A stretch of DNA of 64,000 bases, taken from assembly GCA_947628305.1 (NCBI GenBank), contig CANQZG010000002.1, forward strand, positions 235,629 through 299,628, in the 5' to 3' direction. The stretch's first letter is position 1, and each line of letters begins with the position of its first letter. A model generated the notes under the pieces. It was not told the origin of the DNA, made no database searches, and saw only the letters and a program-made list of their open reading frames with translations. This DNA is from an uncultured Muribaculaceae bacterium. GTDB taxonomy: Bacteria > Bacteroidota > Bacteroidia > Bacteroidales > Muribaculaceae. Shown here in pieces: positions 26,901-35,474 of the stretch. Position numbers and translations under genes: made by a program.

Positions 26901-27156
26901 AACCTACGTATGAAAATACGAGGGTACTGCCCTTGGGCGCTGTGATGGAATAGTTGCCGTCAACATCGGTCGATGTCGCACGGTTAGTGCCCTTGACTGT
27001 CACCGTGACACCGATGAGCGGTTCGCCGTTGGGGTCGGTTACTTTTCCCGTCACTCTTTCAGTGGTTGCCGAGGCCTGGGCATTTGCCGTCATGAGGTTG
27101 CTCATGGGGATTCCGCCGGCGAGCGATAGCAACAGGAACATTGCAATCTGTTTCAT
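23917..27156 (-). CDS. SusC/RagA-type TonB-dependent outer-membrane transporter
   Basis: A 1079-residue outer-membrane importer driven by TonB. Residues 1-26 are a signal peptide. Residues about 33-110 form the carboxypeptidase-regulatory-like domain ([22 protein letters not shown]). The plug follows, with [22 protein letters not shown], the SusC signature region, and [34 protein letters not shown] near 228-262. The beta-barrel fills the rest and ends in aromatic FAFGVNLTF. It is paired with the SusD-like gene 4 bp downstream. I see no consensus promoter in the 76 bp before murI, so its control is not visible; there is no adjacent ECF/anti-sigma or hybrid sensor gene. Confidence 0.96.
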   Translation of the reverse strand: [1079 protein letters not shown]

Positions 27157-27232
27157 AGGCTTGAAGAAATGAAGTTATTAAATGATTGATTAGTAAGGAT
27201 TCAAAAGGTTGGATGAACGGGAGAGAATGAAT

Positions 27233-28063
27233 CTATAGATTAATATGATTTACCGTAATATCCTGTTGGAGGAAAATCTTGGCAAGGTCGGCGAACTTGT
27301 CGGGGTTCTCAGTCGTTAGATATTGGCATTTCCCGCCTGTCGAACATTGTTCCCTGATTTCGGGATGCCGTTGAAGATAGTCGGCAAGGCTTCGTGCGAC
27401 AATGTTCCCTTGGGATAAAACCGTTGCCCGGCCATTTACTGCGCGGGTTATTTGGTGTAGGAGTATCGGATAGTGGGTGCATCCGAGTATGACAGTGTCT
27501 ATATCGGGAGACTTGCTGAAAAGTTCTCCGATATATTTATCTACGAAATAATCGGCCCCTGGATTGTCAGACTCGCGGTTCTCAACGAGAGGTACCCACA
27601 TAGGGCATGCCTGGGAGTAGGTCTTGAATCCGGGATTGAATTTCTCGATTTCAATATCGTATGAGCCTGAATTGATGGTCCCCGGAGTGCCCAGGACTCC
27701 TATTTGACCGTTGTGACTGACCTCTGAAAGAGCTTCAACGGTCGGTCTGATGACCCCTAATACCCGTCGGGACGGGTCGATTCCCGGGAGGTCGTTTTGT
27801 TGGATGGTGCGCAGGGCCTTTGCCGAGGCTGTGTTGCATGCAAGGATGACGAGACGGCATCCCTGGTCGAACAGATAACGGACGGCTTCGAGGGTGAAAC
27901 GATACACGACGTCAAACGAGCGTGTCCCGTAGGGAGCACGGGCGTTATCACCAAGGTAAATATAATCATATTCAGGTAACTCTTGACAGATTGACTTTAG
28001 TATGGTCAATCCTCCGTAGCCTGAATCGAATACACCTATTGCGCCTTGTGCAGAACTGTTCAT
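27233..28063 (-). CDS. murI: glutamate racemase
   Basis: Makes D-glutamate for peptidoglycan. Both catalytic cysteines are visible, in LACNTASAKALR and in LGCTHYPILL, and the N-terminal substrate loop reads GVFDSGYGGLTILKS. The 276 residues match the family. The promoter at 28068-28098 places its -7 box only four bases before the ATG, so the mRNA should have essentially no 5' leader. Confidence 0.96.
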   Translation of the reverse strand: MNSSAQGAIGVFDSGYGGLTILKSICQELPEYDYIYLGDNARAPYGTRSFDVVYRFTLEAVRYLFDQGCRLVILACNTASAKALRTIQQNDLPGIDPSRRVLGVIRPTVEALSEVSHNGQIGVLGTPGTINSGSYDIEIEKFNPGFKTYSQACPMWVPLVENRESDNPGADYFVDKYIGELFSKSPDIDTVILGCTHYPILLHQITRAVNGRATVLSQGNIVARSLADYLQRHPEIREQCSTGGKCQYLTTENPDKFADLAKIFLQQDITVNHINL

Positions 28064-28067
28064 GACG

Positions 28068-28098
28068 CAAAAATATATTATTTCGATTAATTAGCCAA
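28068..28098 (-). promoter_or_regulatory. promoter for murI, adjacent to the start codon
   Basis: On the minus strand TTG (28096-28098), 20 nt, then TATTTTTG (28068-28075). The murI ATG begins at 28063, so the expected start point of transcription coincides with the start codon. Confidence 0.7.
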
Positions 28099-28180
28099 TT
28101 ATTAATAAATGTTTTTCGACATGATTCCAAAAGTTTGTAATCCCTTAATTGTTCTTAATGTTTATTTAATAATTTAACTT

Positions 28181-28744
28181 TTAAGGTTGTTTTTTTGAAA
28201 ATATTTGCATTTGTGATTCTGTGGAGGGGGTATAATTGGAGTACGCAAGGATGAGGTCGGACTTGAATGAGTCACGTTCAGACACAGGGGATGGTAATTG
28301 TCTGATTAAACTACCTATCCGGGAAAAAGCGACATCGGCCATTCCGGCGATGTCGGCGGCTTTCAACGTTTCGGTCATGAACCGTTCGATAGAGGTGGAG
28401 AGTGTTTCCTTGAGCCAATATTTTCCTCCGAGGGGTATGAGCAACCCCAAGGCGTATAACATCATTTCGATTTCATATTCTTTACCCATTCCGAATGATG
28501 CGTATTCCTTGATGGATTTCTTTATACGTGACATGCGAGGTGACACACGTCGGCGCGATACCCTTGTCGCCTCTTTCTCGACAGCGGCCTTGTATTTGTC
28601 TGTCAGTTTACGGATATCGGGGTTGAGGAAAAATTCGAGGTATTCCTTTGCCTCTTTGCGGGCATCATATATTTCAAGGATGAGTTCGCGCAATTGCATG
28701 GTATCCATCGCCGCGAGTTCTTTTTTCAGTTGCAGTCGTGACAT
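28181..28744 (-). CDS. conserved cytosolic protein, DUF6155-like
   Basis: A 187-residue helical, charged protein without signal peptide or membrane segment. The N-terminus, LQLKKELAAMDTMQLRELILE followed by IYDARKEAKEYLEFFLNPD, resembles the DUF6155 group of Bacteroidetes; I recall the family by this pattern and cannot verify it. Later parts contain SRRRVSPRMSRIKKSIKEY and a short hydrophobic stretch MMLYALGLLIPLGGKYW. No function is known. It begins 13 bp after the DUF6056-like gene and probably shares its transcript. Confidence 0.72.
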   Translation of the reverse strand: MSRLQLKKELAAMDTMQLRELILEIYDARKEAKEYLEFFLNPDIRKLTDKYKAAVEKEATRVSRRRVSPRMSRIKKSIKEYASFGMGKEYEIEMMLYALGLLIPLGGKYWLKETLSTSIERFMTETLKAADIAGMADVAFSRIGSLIRQLPSPVSERDSFKSDLILAYSNYTPSTESQMQIFSKKQP

Positions 28745-28757
28745 TCTCTAACAGGCT

Positions 28758-30344
28758 CTAAAGTGTATCGATGTGTTTGAATTGCAGATGCCGATGACGT
28801 TTAAGGGTTGGGACGACTATATTCCATTTTTCACCGTTCACATTGTAGAACGCTATGAATTGACAATAGATGTCACGGGTTATCCCGTTTCGGTCTATTG
28901 TGTGTATTGTGCCGAAATGAGAGCCGTTGACACCGTATGCGTCTGCGCCGTCATGTCGCATAATCAATGTATTGTCAAGATAACATGCGTCGGCATTCCC
29001 GGCTATAGGTATGAGACTGGAATTATCCCAATCCTTGAATGATGCCGGTACGACTGCAATCAAGCGGTGTGACGGGTCGGTATATCTCATGGATGCCGAG
29101 TTGAGGAGATGTCTCCAGTGGGAAACGTAAGGTAATCCCAATGTGTACCATGGCGACTCATGTATCACATCATGATATACCGTCCCTGATTGGCTGCGCT
29201 GAATGAGTGGCATGATGTCATGACATTCTTTGAGCATACGGTATTGCCAGTGGAACACCCCGGCGAAATAGGATGCCAATAGAAGCATTGAGGCGGCGAT
29301 TGTTGATTTGGGGTATTTAATTAATCGGTGTGACACCGTTTTATCTGTTAAGGCGAAGATGAGCATTATTGAATACACGTCGGCCATCCACGCGCCGCGT
29401 GTGCTATGGGTGAGCATGGCGAGAATTACGTTGGCAACCAAGGCGACTGATATCAGGATATATATGTCGGATGATTTGAGTATCTTGGTTATGGCATGCC
29501 GTCCTTTTCGGCAAGACAATGACAGTGCAGTCAATAGTCCGGCCATTACTACCGCAGGGATGCCTGACACAATCAGATGCCTGATGTTGGCCCAGTTGAC
29601 AGTGACGGCTCCATCCATGCCGGCCCGGAACCATATTCCGGGGGAGGATACGGCTATGGCCGTACCGATGGAATACATCAATACGGCAATCCACCATCGC
29701 CCCGGCATCCTGAAACGGCGATATAATGTGACTGCGGCTAACGCAACGCACATCGGCATTGAGAATCCCTCATGTGACCATCCTGCAATGAATGCTACAA
29801 TCGGCAGGGCGATATCTTTCCATTGCGTTTTCGGGTTGTATGTATGTGTGTATGGGAATAAAAGTCTGATGAACAACAGTTGTATGGTCATGGTCACAGG
29901 ATAGTTGAGCGAGTAATCCATAGCCAGCATGTATTCATTCCATGGGAGCAGGACTATGCAGAATATCCAGAAGACGATTAGTCTTTTCAGGGTCAATGGC
30001 CGGGGGATTGAAAGGCTCGCCCCCAATGTAATCATGGTCGCGGCCAAGATTCCAAGTAGGAGCGATGCAATGCAATGAGGCAATATCGTGTTGAATACAG
30101 GGGAGATTATATTGGCGAGCCGTCCATTCTCTATCTGCCATTGGTTGACGCCGAAATCCATCAATGCCTTCACTGAGAAACCTGTGTCGCCGTTGTTGAG
30201 ATTGATGTATCGGTAGCTGAACTCAATGTCGTCAAGGGTTATGGGAGTCATAGCATAGAGTAACCCGTAGACAATTGAAATCACGGCGAAAGCGATTGGA
30301 ATCTCCTTTCGTTTCCAAAGAGGTATGTAAGAATATGAAGCCAT
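28758..30344 (-). CDS. polytopic membrane protein (DUF6056-like)
   Basis: A 528-residue protein with about ten to twelve hydrophobic segments across residues 10-350, among them IPIAFAVISIVYGLLYAM, IASLLLGILAATMITLGA and IAVSSPGIWF, then a soluble C-terminal domain of about 150 residues. An acidic pair near the N-terminus (PITLDDIEFSYRY) sits in the first periplasmic loop, as in GT-C glycosyltransferases, and the general plan recalls the DUF6056 family of Bacteroides. The role is unknown; transfer of a sugar from a lipid donor is only a possibility. It begins an apparent two-gene unit. Confidence 0.72.
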   Translation of the reverse strand: MASYSYIPLWKRKEIPIAFAVISIVYGLLYAMTPITLDDIEFSYRYINLNNGDTGFSVKALMDFGVNQWQIENGRLANIISPVFNTILPHCIASLLLGILAATMITLGASLSIPRPLTLKRLIVFWIFCIVLLPWNEYMLAMDYSLNYPVTMTIQLLFIRLLFPYTHTYNPKTQWKDIALPIVAFIAGWSHEGFSMPMCVALAAVTLYRRFRMPGRWWIAVLMYSIGTAIAVSSPGIWFRAGMDGAVTVNWANIRHLIVSGIPAVVMAGLLTALSLSCRKGRHAITKILKSSDIYILISVALVANVILAMLTHSTRGAWMADVYSIMLIFALTDKTVSHRLIKYPKSTIAASMLLLASYFAGVFHWQYRMLKECHDIMPLIQRSQSGTVYHDVIHESPWYTLGLPYVSHWRHLLNSASMRYTDPSHRLIAVVPASFKDWDNSSLIPIAGNADACYLDNTLIMRHDGADAYGVNGSHFGTIHTIDRNGITRDIYCQFIAFYNVNGEKWNIVVPTLKRHRHLQFKHIDTL

Positions 30345-30438
30345 TTAAAAATTTCTATATCATGCTACAATATTACAAAAGGACGCATGGAAAATGTATC
30401 ATAGTCCTTGCGTCCTTTATCGTTTAGTGGGTTGCTGT

Positions 30439-30600
30439 TAGAGGATGTCGATTAGTTACCGCTGATTCAACTTCCGTGTCTTTTGAGCGTCTTTCGCCCG
30501 TCGTTTCAGTCACATAGCCCGCTATGCTCCCTCAACTCCCGGCGAAATCCATTTCAAAATACACGGTTGCCAATTAACAGTGATTTTAAACAACCTCTTA
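30439..30600. repeat. dispersed foldback element, copy 3 (about 162 bp)
   Basis: Lies between the DUF6056-like gene and the S9 peptidase gene. Its ends read TAGAGGATGTCG on the left and, reversed, TAAGAGGTTGT on the right, followed inside by a second matching pair, CCGTGTCTTTTGA and CCGTGTATTTTGA. The core, read on the minus strand, is GGGAG, the stem CATAGC-GG-GCTATG, then TGACTG, the same order as in the other copies but with different stem bases. The right terminus contains the TAA stop of the S9 peptidase. Confidence 0.75.
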
Positions 30601-32742
30601 TTTTGTCGCGGTGGAATCGGTCACCGTTTCATTCGCTTCCTTGGCATCGGGTTTGAGCCATCGGTCAAACCAGCGGAAGAACAGGCGTTGCCACAGGATT
30701 GCGTTCTGCGGTTTGAGAATCCAGTGGTTCTCGTCGGGGAAAATCACCATTTCGGCCGGGATGCCACGCAGTTTCGCGGCGTTAAACGCCATCTCTCCCT
30801 GGGATGAGAGGATGCGGTAGTCGAGTTCACCATGCGAAATCATGATGGGGGTGTCCCATTTGTCGACATAACGGTGAGGCGACTGTGAGAATGTGCGCTG
30901 TGCTACAGCGTTGGCCTTGTCCCAGAACGGGCCGCCTAAGTCCCAGTTGGCAAACCACATTTCCTCTGTCTCGAGGTATTGAGCCTCGGTATTGAAGATG
31001 CCGGCGTGGGCCAGGAGGGCGGCGAAACGTTTCTCGTGATTGCCGGCAAGCCAGTAGACCGAGAAGCCACCGTAGCTTGCACCGGTCGCACCTATCCTGG
31101 TCTTGTCGAGTGCGGGACAGTTGGCTACCATGTAATCGACGGCGCTCAGGTAATCTTTCATGTTCTGGCCACCGTAGTCGCCTGAAATCTGTGCGTTCCA
31201 TTCAGTACCGAATCCCGGCAGTCCACGGCGGTTAGGCGCGATGACGATGTATCCGTTGGCGGCCATGAGGGCGAGATTCCAACGGTAACTCCAGAACTGG
31301 CTGACAGCCTGTTGCGGACCACCCTGACAATAGAGAAGACCGGGGTACAGGCTCGTCTTGTATTGGCCGTATTCGGGGGGATAGAGCACCCATGTGCACA
31401 TCTCTTTGCCGTCGGTTGTCGGAACCATTACTTTCTCCACCTTTGGCATCTTGACCGAGGCAAGCAACTCGGTGTTGACGTTGGAGAGCTGTTTGACATC
31501 GTTGCCGTTAACCGAAACGATTTCGTTGGGGTAAAGCATCGAATGACGCATGGAGACAAGGGTGTTGCCATCGACAGGCTGTAGGGACGCGTAGTCGCAC
31601 ACTCCGTCGGCCACAACGTTCACGGCTTTGTCGGCGAGCGCGATATTGAAGATGGGGGTGACACCGTCCTTTGCGGCGATGAAGTAGATTGACTTTGAGT
31701 CAACGGCCCATGCGATGGCGTCAGCGGTATAGTCCCAGTCGGCGGTGAGGTCGGTTTTCTCACCTGAAACACGGTCCATGATGAAGATGCGGTTCTTGTC
31801 GCTTTCATATCCGTCATGCTCCATGCTCAACCATGCGACATATTTTCCGTCGGGAGAATAGGCGGGGTTGGTGTCGTAACCCATCATCCCTTCGGTGATG
31901 TTGCCTGTTGACTTTGTTTCAAGGTTGTAAAGGTAGAGGTCGGAGTTGGTCGAGACGGCATACTCCTTGCCGGTTTTCTTGCGTGAGACATAGATAAGTT
32001 CCTTGCTGTCGGGCGACCATGCGAAAGACTCGATTCCGCCGAATGGTTTCATCGGGGCTTCGTAGGGTTCGTCTTTCATTATGTCGGTTATATTGCTCAC
32101 AGAACTGCCGTCAAAGTCGGCTACAAGCGGGTGGGGTATTTCGGTCACCCATTCGTCCCAATGCTTATACATAAGGTCGTCGATTACACGGCCTGTGGCC
32201 TTGGGCAAGTCGGGATAGATGTCTTTGGCGTCACGGGAGTATTTGACATTGCCAATCATCACGATGTGTTTCTCATCGGGAGAGAACAGGAATCCCTGAA
32301 TTCCTTTTTCAACGTTTGACACTACATGGCGGTTACCGCCGTCGGCATCCATTACCCATAGCTGCATCACATCGTTGTCGGGGTATAGGAACGCGATTTT
32401 CTTTCCTCCGTCAATCCAGCAGTAGTTGCTCTCTGACGATGCTGTGCGTGTAATGCGCTTGGCATCGCTCCCGTCGATGTTCATGACGTACAGGTCGTTG
32501 TTGCTCTTGTTCTGTTCGACGCTTTCGTATGACACCCCGTAGAGAACCTTGGTCTTGTCGGGTGACACGACGGGCGCGCCGACACGGCCGAGAGCTTCGA
32601 GCACTTCAATTGTATACCGACCGTCGGTCGACTTGAAGTCGGGACGGTCCACGATGTTTTCTTCTGACGATGAACCGCCGGAACATGCGCTCATGGCAAC
32701 TAACGCTGAAGACATGGCTATTGATAGATGTATACGGTGCAT
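30598..32742 (-). CDS. S9 family prolyl oligopeptidase-type serine peptidase, lipoprotein
   Basis: A two-domain peptidase of the DPP IV/DPP5/acylaminoacyl-peptidase group. The N-terminus is a lipoprotein signal (LVAMSACSGGSSS, lipid Cys near 20). Residues about 45-440 form a WD40-like beta-propeller with repeated FSPDEKH, WSPDSKEL and YSPDGKYV. The hydrolase domain has the nucleophile in GASYGGFSVYW, Asp in HGELDYRI and His in DENHWIL. It presumably degrades peptides in the periplasm or at the outer membrane. It starts 4 bp after prs. Its stop codon lies at the tip of repeat element copy 3. Confidence 0.93.
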   Translation of the reverse strand: MHRIHLSIAMSSALVAMSACSGGSSSEENIVDRPDFKSTDGRYTIEVLEALGRVGAPVVSPDKTKVLYGVSYESVEQNKSNNDLYVMNIDGSDAKRITRTASSESNYCWIDGGKKIAFLYPDNDVMQLWVMDADGGNRHVVSNVEKGIQGFLFSPDEKHIVMIGNVKYSRDAKDIYPDLPKATGRVIDDLMYKHWDEWVTEIPHPLVADFDGSSVSNITDIMKDEPYEAPMKPFGGIESFAWSPDSKELIYVSRKKTGKEYAVSTNSDLYLYNLETKSTGNITEGMMGYDTNPAYSPDGKYVAWLSMEHDGYESDKNRIFIMDRVSGEKTDLTADWDYTADAIAWAVDSKSIYFIAAKDGVTPIFNIALADKAVNVVADGVCDYASLQPVDGNTLVSMRHSMLYPNEIVSVNGNDVKQLSNVNTELLASVKMPKVEKVMVPTTDGKEMCTWVLYPPEYGQYKTSLYPGLLYCQGGPQQAVSQFWSYRWNLALMAANGYIVIAPNRRGLPGFGTEWNAQISGDYGGQNMKDYLSAVDYMVANCPALDKTRIGATGASYGGFSVYWLAGNHEKRFAALLAHAGIFNTEAQYLETEEMWFANWDLGGPFWDKANAVAQRTFSQSPHRYVDKWDTPIMISHGELDYRILSSQGEMAFNAAKLRGIPAEMVIFPDENHWILKPQNAILWQRLFFRWFDRWLKPDAKEANETVTDSTATK

Positions 32743-32746
32743 GGCG

Positions 32747-33688
32747 TTATATCAGGTATTGTGATGATATTGACTCGTTACAGTGGACGCGACGTATAGT
32801 GTCGGCGAACAGCCGTGCCACGCTAAGGACAGTCGCTTTCTTGCAGTCTTTGTCAAACGGTATGCTGTTTGTGAATATCATCTCGGTCATGCCGCTGTCG
32901 TTCACTTTTTGGCTTGCGGGGTCGCTCATGATTGCATGGGTGGCGAGGGCACGCACCGATTTCGCCCCGTTGGCGAGCATCAGGTCGGCCGCCTTGGTTA
33001 TTGTGCCGGCTGTGTCGACCATGTCGTCCACGAGGATGACGTTCTTGTCCTTGACATCGCCGATAAGGGTCATCGTGGCTACAACGTTGGCCTTGGCGCG
33101 CTGCTTGTGGCAGAGCACAAGGGGAACGTTGAAATATTTGGCGTAATTGTTGGCTCTCTTGGCACCGCCTACATCAGGTGTGGCTATGACAAGGTTCTCG
33201 AGGTTGAGAGACTCGATGTAAGGGATAAACACCGACGAGGCATAGAGGTGGTCGACCGGTACGTCGAAGAACCCTTGAATCTGGTCGGCATGGAGGTCCA
33301 TGGTTATGACACGGTCAACGCCGGCTGTACTCAATAGGTCGGCGACGAGTTTGGCGGCGATTGATACGCGTGGTTTATCTTTGCGGTCTTGACGCGCCCA
33401 TCCGAAGTATGGGATTACGGCGATTGTCGACTTGGCCGAGGCGCGTTTGGCGGCGTCAATCATCAGCAGCAGTTCCATGAGGTTGTCGGTGTTTGGGAAC
33501 GTGGACTGCACCAGGTAGACCTCGCAACCGCGAATCGATTCTTCAAACGATACTTCAAACTCTCCGTCGGCAAAATGCTGGATATTCATTTTTCCAAGCT
33601 CCACGCCGAGGTCTTTGCATATTTCCTCGGCCATGTAGCGCGATTTAGTCCCGGAAAAAATCTTAAAGGGGGGAAGACAAGTACTCAT
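32747..33688 (-). CDS. prs: ribose-phosphate pyrophosphokinase
   Basis: Makes PRPP from ribose 5-phosphate and ATP, for nucleotide, His and Trp synthesis. The 313 residues are full length. The PRPP-binding motif reads NVILVDDMVDTAGTITKAADLM near residue 213; the ATP and metal region contains PYFGWARQDRKDKPR and MDLHADQIQGFFDVPVDHL. It has its own -7 box TAACTTTG at 33720-33727, overlapping the stop codon of the GH13 gene upstream, with no clear -33. The S9 peptidase follows after 4 bp. Confidence 0.97.
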   Translation of the reverse strand: MSTCLPPFKIFSGTKSRYMAEEICKDLGVELGKMNIQHFADGEFEVSFEESIRGCEVYLVQSTFPNTDNLMELLLMIDAAKRASAKSTIAVIPYFGWARQDRKDKPRVSIAAKLVADLLSTAGVDRVITMDLHADQIQGFFDVPVDHLYASSVFIPYIESLNLENLVIATPDVGGAKRANNYAKYFNVPLVLCHKQRAKANVVATMTLIGDVKDKNVILVDDMVDTAGTITKAADLMLANGAKSVRALATHAIMSDPASQKVNDSGMTEMIFTNSIPFDKDCKKATVLSVARLFADTIRRVHCNESISSQYLI

Positions 33689-33727
33689 TTTTATAGTAGA
33701 GGGTGATGAAATGATGTGGCAAAGTTA

Positions 33728-35473
33728 CTATTTTTTACGCTGTTGTTTGGTCTTTACGGCTGTTTTTTTCGACTTTTTTTCAATGTTGCGGTCGTTGATT
33801 TTCCATACAACCGCGTCCCATGGCCCGATTGTGGTCTCAAACGGAGTGTCGGGGGAGAATTGTTTCAACGCATGCGCACCCGAGATTAATTCGGTCGCCA
33901 TGGCGGTTGACGGTTTCAGGTCCAGGGTGTCGAACGCGTGTCGGGGTATATTGATGCGGGCATGCGCCGCTTTATCGCTGAAGTTTACGGCTATGAGCAG
34001 AGTCTCGTCGGCATAGCTGCGCAGGAACGCATATTGCCGGTGAGGGTTGAACGTGTCATTGTCGTAGTTGACATACATCAGGTCGAAGAAACGCCCTTCG
34101 GTGATTGCTCGCTCGCTGTTACATAGATTGAGTATAATGCCGTATTTATTTCGTAGTGACAGTTCACGAGGGGATAACAGGCCTCCGTCGGCCTTGCCTC
34201 CGTTGAGCCATCGGCGGATGGTAGAGAGGCTCCAGTAATCAAATATGGTGGTGCGTCCGTCATTCCCGCTGAACCCTTCGGCTTCATTCCCGGGTTCGCC
34301 AAGTTCCTGGCCGTAATATATCATCATCGCGCCTGTGCCGAGGAACGCACTGACGGCAAGGGATGGAAACACTTTCATCGGGTCGGCGGCATATTGCTGT
34401 GAGGCAAACCGCTGTTCATCATGATTCTCAAGGAAGTTGAGTATATGGTCGCCTATGCCCTCGATTGTCTGCCAGCAATTGGTGATACGAGCCGCCGATG
34501 TCGTCGATGTCTGTATCGCGCGGAGTGTGTCATATAGGTTGACCTTGTCATACAGATAGTCGAATCCACCCTTGAAAATGAAGTCGCGGTAGAGCGAGAC
34601 ATCATATATCTCGGCGATGAACTGTACGTGGGGATAACGTTCTTTCACGTTTGGAATCGCCCATTCCCAGAATTCAAGCGGAACCATGAACACCATGTCG
34701 CATCGGAATGCGTCAACACCTTTCGATGCCCAGAAACGTAGGATGTTGAGCATTTTGAACCAAGTGTCGGGGATTGGGACGAAATGTGTCGAACGGTCGC
34801 CGTAGTCAATGCCGTAATTTAGTTTGACTGTCTCGTACCAGTCATCTTTTCCCGGAGATGCCGAAAAACAGTCGTTGCCTGTGGCCTTGGCCGGGAATTC
34901 AATGTATGCGTCATTCCCCTCTCCGAGGTCAATCGTGGGGACGAACAGTTGGCGCGGTATATAATAATAATTGTTGTTAGGGCCGAAATAGAGTGTCGTG
35001 TCATCGTCGGCCCCGAAATCTTTTATTCCTGCGGGTGCGGCATCGCTGTGATAGTGTCGGGCGGTGTGGTTGGGTACAAAATCGATGACGACTTTCAACC
35101 CGGCACGGTGGGTGCGCTCCACAAGAGACTCGAACTCGGTCATGCGGTCGTGTATGTTACATGCTATGTCGGGGTCGATGTCATAATAGTCCTTGATTGC
35201 GTATGGAGACCCGGCGTTGCCCTTCACGATGTGGGGGTTGTCAGGTGTTATACCGTAGGCCGAATAGTCGGTCTTTTGGGCGTGTTCGATAACCCCCGTG
35301 TACCATACGTGTGTCGCCCCGAGCCCCCTTATCGATTCAAGGACACGGAGCGTTATGTCATTCATCTTTCCGGAACCGTTCTCCTCGATTGTGCCGTTGG
35401 GAACGCAGTTCTCATTTCGGTTGGCGAAGATGCGCGGAAACATCTGGTAAATGACAGGTTTTACTTTTTCCAT
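33728..35473 (-). CDS. cytosolic alpha-amylase family (GH13) enzyme
   Basis: A 581-residue glycoside hydrolase without a signal peptide. GH13 conserved regions are present in order: VIDFVPNHTAR (region I), GVDAFRCDMVF with the nucleophile Asp (II), FIAEIYD with the general acid Glu (III) and LENHDEQR with the third carboxylate (IV). It should act on alpha-glucans inside the cell, such as glycogen or imported maltodextrin; exact specificity is not visible. It starts 1 bp after the patatin gene. The C-terminus is a Lys-rich tail (KSKKTAVKTKQQRKK). Confidence 0.92.
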   Translation of the reverse strand: MEKVKPVIYQMFPRIFANRNENCVPNGTIEENGSGKMNDITLRVLESIRGLGATHVWYTGVIEHAQKTDYSAYGITPDNPHIVKGNAGSPYAIKDYYDIDPDIACNIHDRMTEFESLVERTHRAGLKVVIDFVPNHTARHYHSDAAPAGIKDFGADDDTTLYFGPNNNYYYIPRQLFVPTIDLGEGNDAYIEFPAKATGNDCFSASPGKDDWYETVKLNYGIDYGDRSTHFVPIPDTWFKMLNILRFWASKGVDAFRCDMVFMVPLEFWEWAIPNVKERYPHVQFIAEIYDVSLYRDFIFKGGFDYLYDKVNLYDTLRAIQTSTTSAARITNCWQTIEGIGDHILNFLENHDEQRFASQQYAADPMKVFPSLAVSAFLGTGAMMIYYGQELGEPGNEAEGFSGNDGRTTIFDYWSLSTIRRWLNGGKADGGLLSPRELSLRNKYGIILNLCNSERAITEGRFFDLMYVNYDNDTFNPHRQYAFLRSYADETLLIAVNFSDKAAHARINIPRHAFDTLDLKPSTAMATELISGAHALKQFSPDTPFETTIGPWDAVVWKINDRNIEKKSKKTAVKTKQQRKK

Positions 35474-35474
35474 G

